A stretch of 9,378 nucleotides of DNA. It comes from Anaerolineales bacterium (GTDB lineage: Bacteria; Chloroflexota; Anaerolineae; Anaerolineales; E44-bin32). Location: NCBI GenBank assembly GCA_030606845.1, contig JAUWFP010000067.1, positions 1-9,378 of the forward strand, in the 5' to 3' direction. The notes below the pieces were generated by a model. That model saw nothing but the letters and a program-made list of their open reading frames with translations. It had not been told where the DNA came from and ran no database searches. Of the stretch, positions 6,833-9,378 are shown one piece after another (positions within the stretch are counted from its first letter, which is position 1; every line of letters starts with the position of its first letter). Both the position numbers and the translations under genes were made by a program.

Positions 6833-7495
6833 CTATGCTGCTTCCAGGGTCTCGGAGAGGAGTGCTGCTATCGGCTTGAAGGTCCGTCGGTGGACGGGCG
6901 CGGGTCCAAGTGTTGCCAGCGCCTGCCGATGAAAACTTGTGCCATACCCCTTGTGTTGGGGAAAGCCGTAGCCCGGATAAAGCGCATCAAGCTCAATCAT
7001 TATCGTGTCGCGGGTCACTTTTGCGATGATTGATGCGGCTGCAATCGAAAGTACAATCGCGTCGCCTCTGGGCAGCGCCGTCTGAGGAAGCTCAGACTCT
7101 GGCAGCAGGATGTGGTCGATCAGAAGATGATCTGGTGAGGGATCGAGTTCATGAACGGCACGGGTCATCGCAGTCCGCGTAGCCAAGATCAAGCCCAGCG
7201 AGTCAACCTCTTCGGCTGTCGCCTGGCCGACACCGATCGAGGATGCGATTTCTAGTATTTTTCCTGCCCAATGGCTGCGTTGACGTGAGCTTAGTAGTTT
7301 CGAGTCACGAACGCCGTCCAATTCGCTTTTTAGGTCGGATCTCTCAAGCGGGAGAACGACAGCCGCTGCAACCACAGGACCTGCCCAGGCACCTCGTCCA
7401 GCTTCATCGATGCCGGCGATTATTGCTAACCCGTCATTATGAAGTGCGAGCTCGAGAACGAGATCGGGGGCATGCCTGTGGTCATTCCTTGGCAT
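6833..7495 (-). CDS. rnhB: Ribonuclease HII
   Basis: A 220-residue enzyme that cuts the RNA strand of RNA-DNA hybrids and removes single ribonucleotides built into DNA, in the cytoplasm. GIDEAGRG at 28-35 supplies D30 and E31, LLIDH gives D127, and RGD at 143-145 gives D145. These are the four metal-binding acids at the spacing seen in E. coli RNase HII (108 to 126 there, 127 to 145 here). SIAAASIIAKVTRD (150-163) and YGFPQHKGYGTSFH (176-189) are also typical. The length is normal, with an N-terminal extension of about 15 residues. ATG 7495 is preceded by AAAGGGG within the glycosyltransferase gene, and the two genes overlap by 14 bases, which suggests coupled translation. RNase HII has no known link to glycosyl transfer, so the pairing looks like operon economy only. 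The identification is firm. Confidence 0.97.
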   Translation of the reverse strand: MPRNDHRHAPDLVLELALHNDGLAIIAGIDEAGRGAWAGPVVAAAVVLPLERSDLKSELDGVRDSKLLSSRQRSHWAGKILEIASSIGVGQATAEEVDSLGLILATRTAMTRAVHELDPSPDHLLIDHILLPESELPQTALPRGDAIVLSIAAASIIAKVTRDTIMIELDALYPGYGFPQHKGYGTSFHRQALATLGPAPVHRRTFKPIAALLSETLEAA

Positions 7496-8207
7496 AAACC
7501 CCTTTCAGATTGTTAAGGCGAATACGAAAGAGATCGGCGAACATCGTGGCTGAGTCGCGCAGGATGCGCACCCTGCTCCCCGAGTTGAAATACCAGTTAA
7601 TCGGGATCTCGATGATTTTCATACCACGCTTCCTGGCGATGAAAAGGATCTCGACATCGAATGTCCAGCCGGCGATCGTCTGCAGCGGAAAAAGCTCCTC
7701 GGCTGCCTCCGCCCGGAAACATTTAAAGCCGCACTGGGTGTCCTGCAGGCCGGGAAGTGTGACAATACGGACGAGTAGATTAAAAGCCCGCCCGATCAGG
7801 TGACGGTAATGTGGTTCGTCGTAACGAACTGCGCCGGGAATTTCACGCGAGGCAATGGCAACATCGAAGGGAGGGGCCTGGGGAGGGAGAAAGAGGTTTA
7901 CTTCATCGATTGGCATTGAGAGATCGGCATCGCAAATAAAACGGTAATCACCCTTTGCTGCAAGCATACCTCTACGGACAGCCAATCCTTTCCCGGCAAC
8001 CGGCTCTTGAAGTGCTTGAATCTCTGGATGGCGGGACGCGTAATCTTGGCTGATCTGCGCTGTGTGGTCCGAGCTTCCGTTTTCAACGATGATGATTTCG
8101 GACTCGTAGGGCTGAGCCTGGACGAATTCGAGGATCGCATCTACGCTCTGCGGCAGTCGAGTTTCCTCATTGTGGGCGGGCACGATGATCGAGAGGAGAG
8201 GCGGCAA
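7482..8207 (-). CDS. Family 2 glycosyltransferase, polyprenyl/dolichyl-phosphate glucosyltransferase type
   Basis: A 241-residue GT-A fold enzyme that most likely moves a sugar from a nucleotide sugar to a lipid phosphate on the inner face of the membrane. LLSIIVPAHNEETRL (4-18) opens the nucleotide-binding fold, followed by IIIVENGSSDHT (38-49), GKGLAVRRGM (72-81), the metal-binding DAD triplet at 93-95 (ICDADLSMP), and DTQCGFKCFR at 156-165. This last segment, with the DLSMP after DAD, is characteristic of the ALG5-like dolichyl-phosphate beta-glucosyltransferase branch. FDVEILFIARKRGMKIIEIPI follows the usual pattern in two parts. No membrane span is seen, and the acceptor and the sugar are inferred from the branch only. 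The start is TTG at 8207, chosen because AGGAG (8218 to 8214) stands six bases upstream and the protein then begins at the conserved strand. It lies 26 bases after the NERD-like gene and overlaps rnhB. Confidence 0.88.
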   Translation of the reverse strand: MPPLLSIIVPAHNEETRLPQSVDAILEFVQAQPYESEIIIVENGSSDHTAQISQDYASRHPEIQALQEPVAGKGLAVRRGMLAAKGDYRFICDADLSMPIDEVNLFLPPQAPPFDVAIASREIPGAVRYDEPHYRHLIGRAFNLLVRIVTLPGLQDTQCGFKCFRAEAAEELFPLQTIAGWTFDVEILFIARKRGMKIIEIPINWYFNSGSRVRILRDSATMFADLFRIRLNNLKGVYAKE

Positions 8208-8233
8208 ATAAGGCTCCTGTTTCGTGGGTGGAC

Positions 8234-9112
8234 CTAACCGTAAAAACTGTAGGAAATTACTAAAATGGTGAGGATACTCAGAATCATCACTTCGAAGAAC
8301 ACCAAAATACCAAGGAGGATTCGCTGGCGCCGCGAGAACGGGAAGCGGCTGCGCTTCAAGGAGCGCTCCTTCCGCGGGGTGAGTGCAGAACCATCCATAT
8401 CGAAAGCCGCATCCAATTCGACGTGGGAATCCTCGGGCAGTTGGATGGGGTCGACGGGTCTAGGTTCAGGCTCGGGCTCTGGAACAGGCTCAGGAATGGG
8501 CTCTGGCTTGGGTCTGGTTGGTTTGGTCAGAACTTCGGATAACTCAAGGATGTCATCCTGGTTCATAATGGCTTGAAATTGGTTCACGTTTGCAGCGAAA
8601 TGGTCAATGGCGTCAGCCTGGACAATACGCGCCTTCGGGTCGGAGGTGTCGACATGGGTCTTCGGATTGGTGAAGAGCAGGATTGCCTCGACTTCTGGGA
8701 GAGCGTAACCCTTTTCCCGCAGGTAGTCGTGAACTTCCTGCGCCATCTCCAGAACGCGAGATTGCAGATTCGGGCGGACAGGTGAGAAGCGGCGTGATCG
8801 TCCACCACCGTACTTCATCCAAGCCTCTCCCTTCGCTCGATAAACACCGACGAGTGGGCTCGGCAAAATCACGCGCACACCTTGCGGGCTGAGGAGCAGC
8901 ATCGGAATTGTGGTCGCTGAGCCGGGGAGCGGTAAATTGAAGATAGCCAAATGGTCGTGGCCAAGAGTATTGCCTAACTTTTCATAGGCTTTATTCTGGG
9001 CTTCCAGTTCGCCATGCCACTTGCGCCCGTGCTTCAAAGTTCCCTTAACACGGCTTTCCAGGCTGATGACGCCTTCTTCATCGCGGAATTCAGAACACTC
9101 TATGCGTTTCAT
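8234..9112 (-). CDS. Membrane-anchored NERD-like protein lacking the nuclease residues
   Basis: A 292-residue protein. Residues 34-175 resemble a NERD (nuclease-related) domain: GELEAQNKAYEKLGN, LAIFNLPLP, MLLLSPQGVRVI, NLQSRVLEMAQEVHDYL and VEAILLFTNP follow the family's pattern in order. Where active members have iDhlvvgp.Gvfv-E-x-K, this one has IPMLLLSPQGVRVILPS, so the aspartate (P70), glutamate (L83) and lysine (S85) are all absent. Residues 197-227 form a proline-glutamate repeat (PEPIPEPVPEPEPEPRP), a stiff linker. A basic stretch (247-264) precedes one transmembrane helix at about 265-288, close to the C-terminus, so the NERD-like part should be cytoplasmic and tail-anchored. ATG 9112 has AGGA at 9119-9122. 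It is the first gene of an operon with the glycosyltransferase and rnhB. The domain call is by pattern only; a profile search could change it. The function is unknown, possibly a binding scaffold. Confidence 0.6.
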   Translation of the reverse strand: MKRIECSEFRDEEGVISLESRVKGTLKHGRKWHGELEAQNKAYEKLGNTLGHDHLAIFNLPLPGSATTIPMLLLSPQGVRVILPSPLVGVYRAKGEAWMKYGGGRSRRFSPVRPNLQSRVLEMAQEVHDYLREKGYALPEVEAILLFTNPKTHVDTSDPKARIVQADAIDHFAANVNQFQAIMNQDDILELSEVLTKPTRPKPEPIPEPVPEPEPEPRPVDPIQLPEDSHVELDAAFDMDGSALTPRKERSLKRSRFPFSRRQRILLGILVFFEVMILSILTILVISYSFYG

Positions 9113-9169
9113 GATTCGTCCTTAATCCGAGCGTTTAGGTTTTTTCAACGCATTCTTTTATCTACAGAG

Positions 9170-9197
9170 ATTATAAAGCAGACATAAACCATGACAA
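9170..9197 (-). promoter_or_regulatory. Promoter of the NERD-like/glycosyltransferase/rnhB operon
   Basis: On the minus strand TTGTCA (9197 to 9192) and a perfect TATAAT (9175 to 9170) are 16 bases apart. This is the best sigma-70-type promoter in the window. Transcription would start near 9163, leaving a leader of about 50 bases before ATG 9112. Confidence 0.65.
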
Positions 9198-9200
9198 GCT

Positions 9201-9230
9201 GTGATAATCGAGCTATTTTGAGGATATAAT
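9201..9230 (+). promoter_or_regulatory. Putative promoter of the right-edge exported protein
   Basis: A perfect TATAAT (9225-9230) lies 19 bases before the GTG start, with GTGATA (9201-9206, four of six consensus bases) 18 bases upstream as a possible -35 box. The -10 box is followed by CGAA, as before the LysM gene. It lies close to the opposing operon promoter (9170-9197), so the two could interfere or be co-regulated. Confidence 0.45.
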
Positions 9231-9249
9231 CGAAATCACGAGGTGCACA

Positions 9250-9378
9250 GTGTCTCGAAGGATAGTCATCACGATTATCTCCCTGCTTTTTATTGCGCTC
9301 ATTATGCCGATGGACGCAAATGCACAGGGTGGTGGTCGTGTATTTTTATTGGAGGCAACGGGACCCTTAACACCCACG
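9250..9378 (+). CDS. N-terminus of an exported protein, probably an NfeD/SppA-like membrane serine protease (3' end outside window)
   Basis: Only 43 residues are visible. MSRRIVI followed by a hydrophobic core (about 5-19) and ANA|QG at 24-27 form a clear cleavable signal peptide. The mature start, GGGRVFLLEATGPLTPT, matches the opening strand of long NfeD (ClpP-class membrane serine protease) proteins, where a pattern like V.V.E..G.ItP comes directly after the signal peptide and leads into the protease domain. In that family the N-terminal protease works at the outer face of the membrane, and the C-terminal part holds several spans and a small beta-barrel; none of that is visible here. GTG 9250 is supported by GAGG at 9240-9243 six bases before it. 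Later ATG codons would cut into the signal peptide. The exported nature is firm; the family is a moderate call. Confidence 0.6.
   Translation, partial: MSRRIVITIISLLFIALIMPMDANAQGGGRVFLLEATGPLTPT

Noticed and set aside
6743..7033. Plus-strand open frame of 96 residues between the ligase and rnhB
   Set aside because: Most of it is antisense to rnhB, it contains the rnhB hairpin, and it has no convincing ribosome site or domain.
8265..8576. Plus-strand open frame with a Gly-Ser-rich repeat (GSGSGSGTGSGMGSG)
   Set aside because: It is the antisense shadow of the Pro-Glu linker of the NERD-like gene. The minus-strand frame has a ribosome site, a domain pattern and a membrane span, and the plus frame has none.

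Overview
The window is a densely packed bacterial chromosome segment, about 9.4 kb and of moderate GC content, with eight protein genes that I can support. I recognise no RNA genes, CRISPR array, prophage or complete mobile element. The gene content fits a Gram-positive-like or deep-branching bacterium, and Chloroflexota (Anaerolineae-like) is my best guess. That guess rests on the style of the proteins (a LysM protein with PTP-type linkers, a fused ADP-forming acyl-CoA synthetase, an NfeD-like start) and is an inference that sequence comparison would have to confirm.

Layout from left to right. (1) purA, adenylosuccinate synthetase, is on the minus strand and is cut by the left edge only at its extreme C-terminus. 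(2) Divergent from it, on the plus strand, is an exported LysM protein with an EF-hand-like loop, a beta-sandwich-like region and a C-terminal membrane anchor. (3) Also on the plus strand is a J-domain protein whose J domain lies between coiled coils. (4) Convergent to these is a minus-strand pair: an ADP-forming acetate/acyl-CoA ligase (alpha and beta halves fused) and, overlapping it by ATGA, a stand-alone BioD-like/DRTGG protein related to the regulatory N-terminus of long phosphotransacetylases. (5) A second minus-strand operon runs NERD-like membrane protein, family 2 glycosyltransferase (polyprenyl/dolichyl-phosphate glucosyltransferase type), then rnhB (RNase HII). (6) At the right edge, divergent on the plus strand, is the signal peptide and first residues of what looks like an NfeD/SppA-type membrane serine protease.

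The genes are mostly housekeeping and envelope functions, not one pathway. The strongest functional link is the ligase-DRTGG pair. It suggests conversion of acetyl-CoA (or another acyl-CoA) to acid plus ATP, with a nucleotide- or metabolite-sensing partner. The other points of interest are the NERD-like protein, which has lost the residues that define the nuclease, and a 10-base promoter word (TATAATCGAA) found at nearly the same distance before two GTG-initiated exported-protein genes. I see no clear evidence of an undescribed defence or mobile system.
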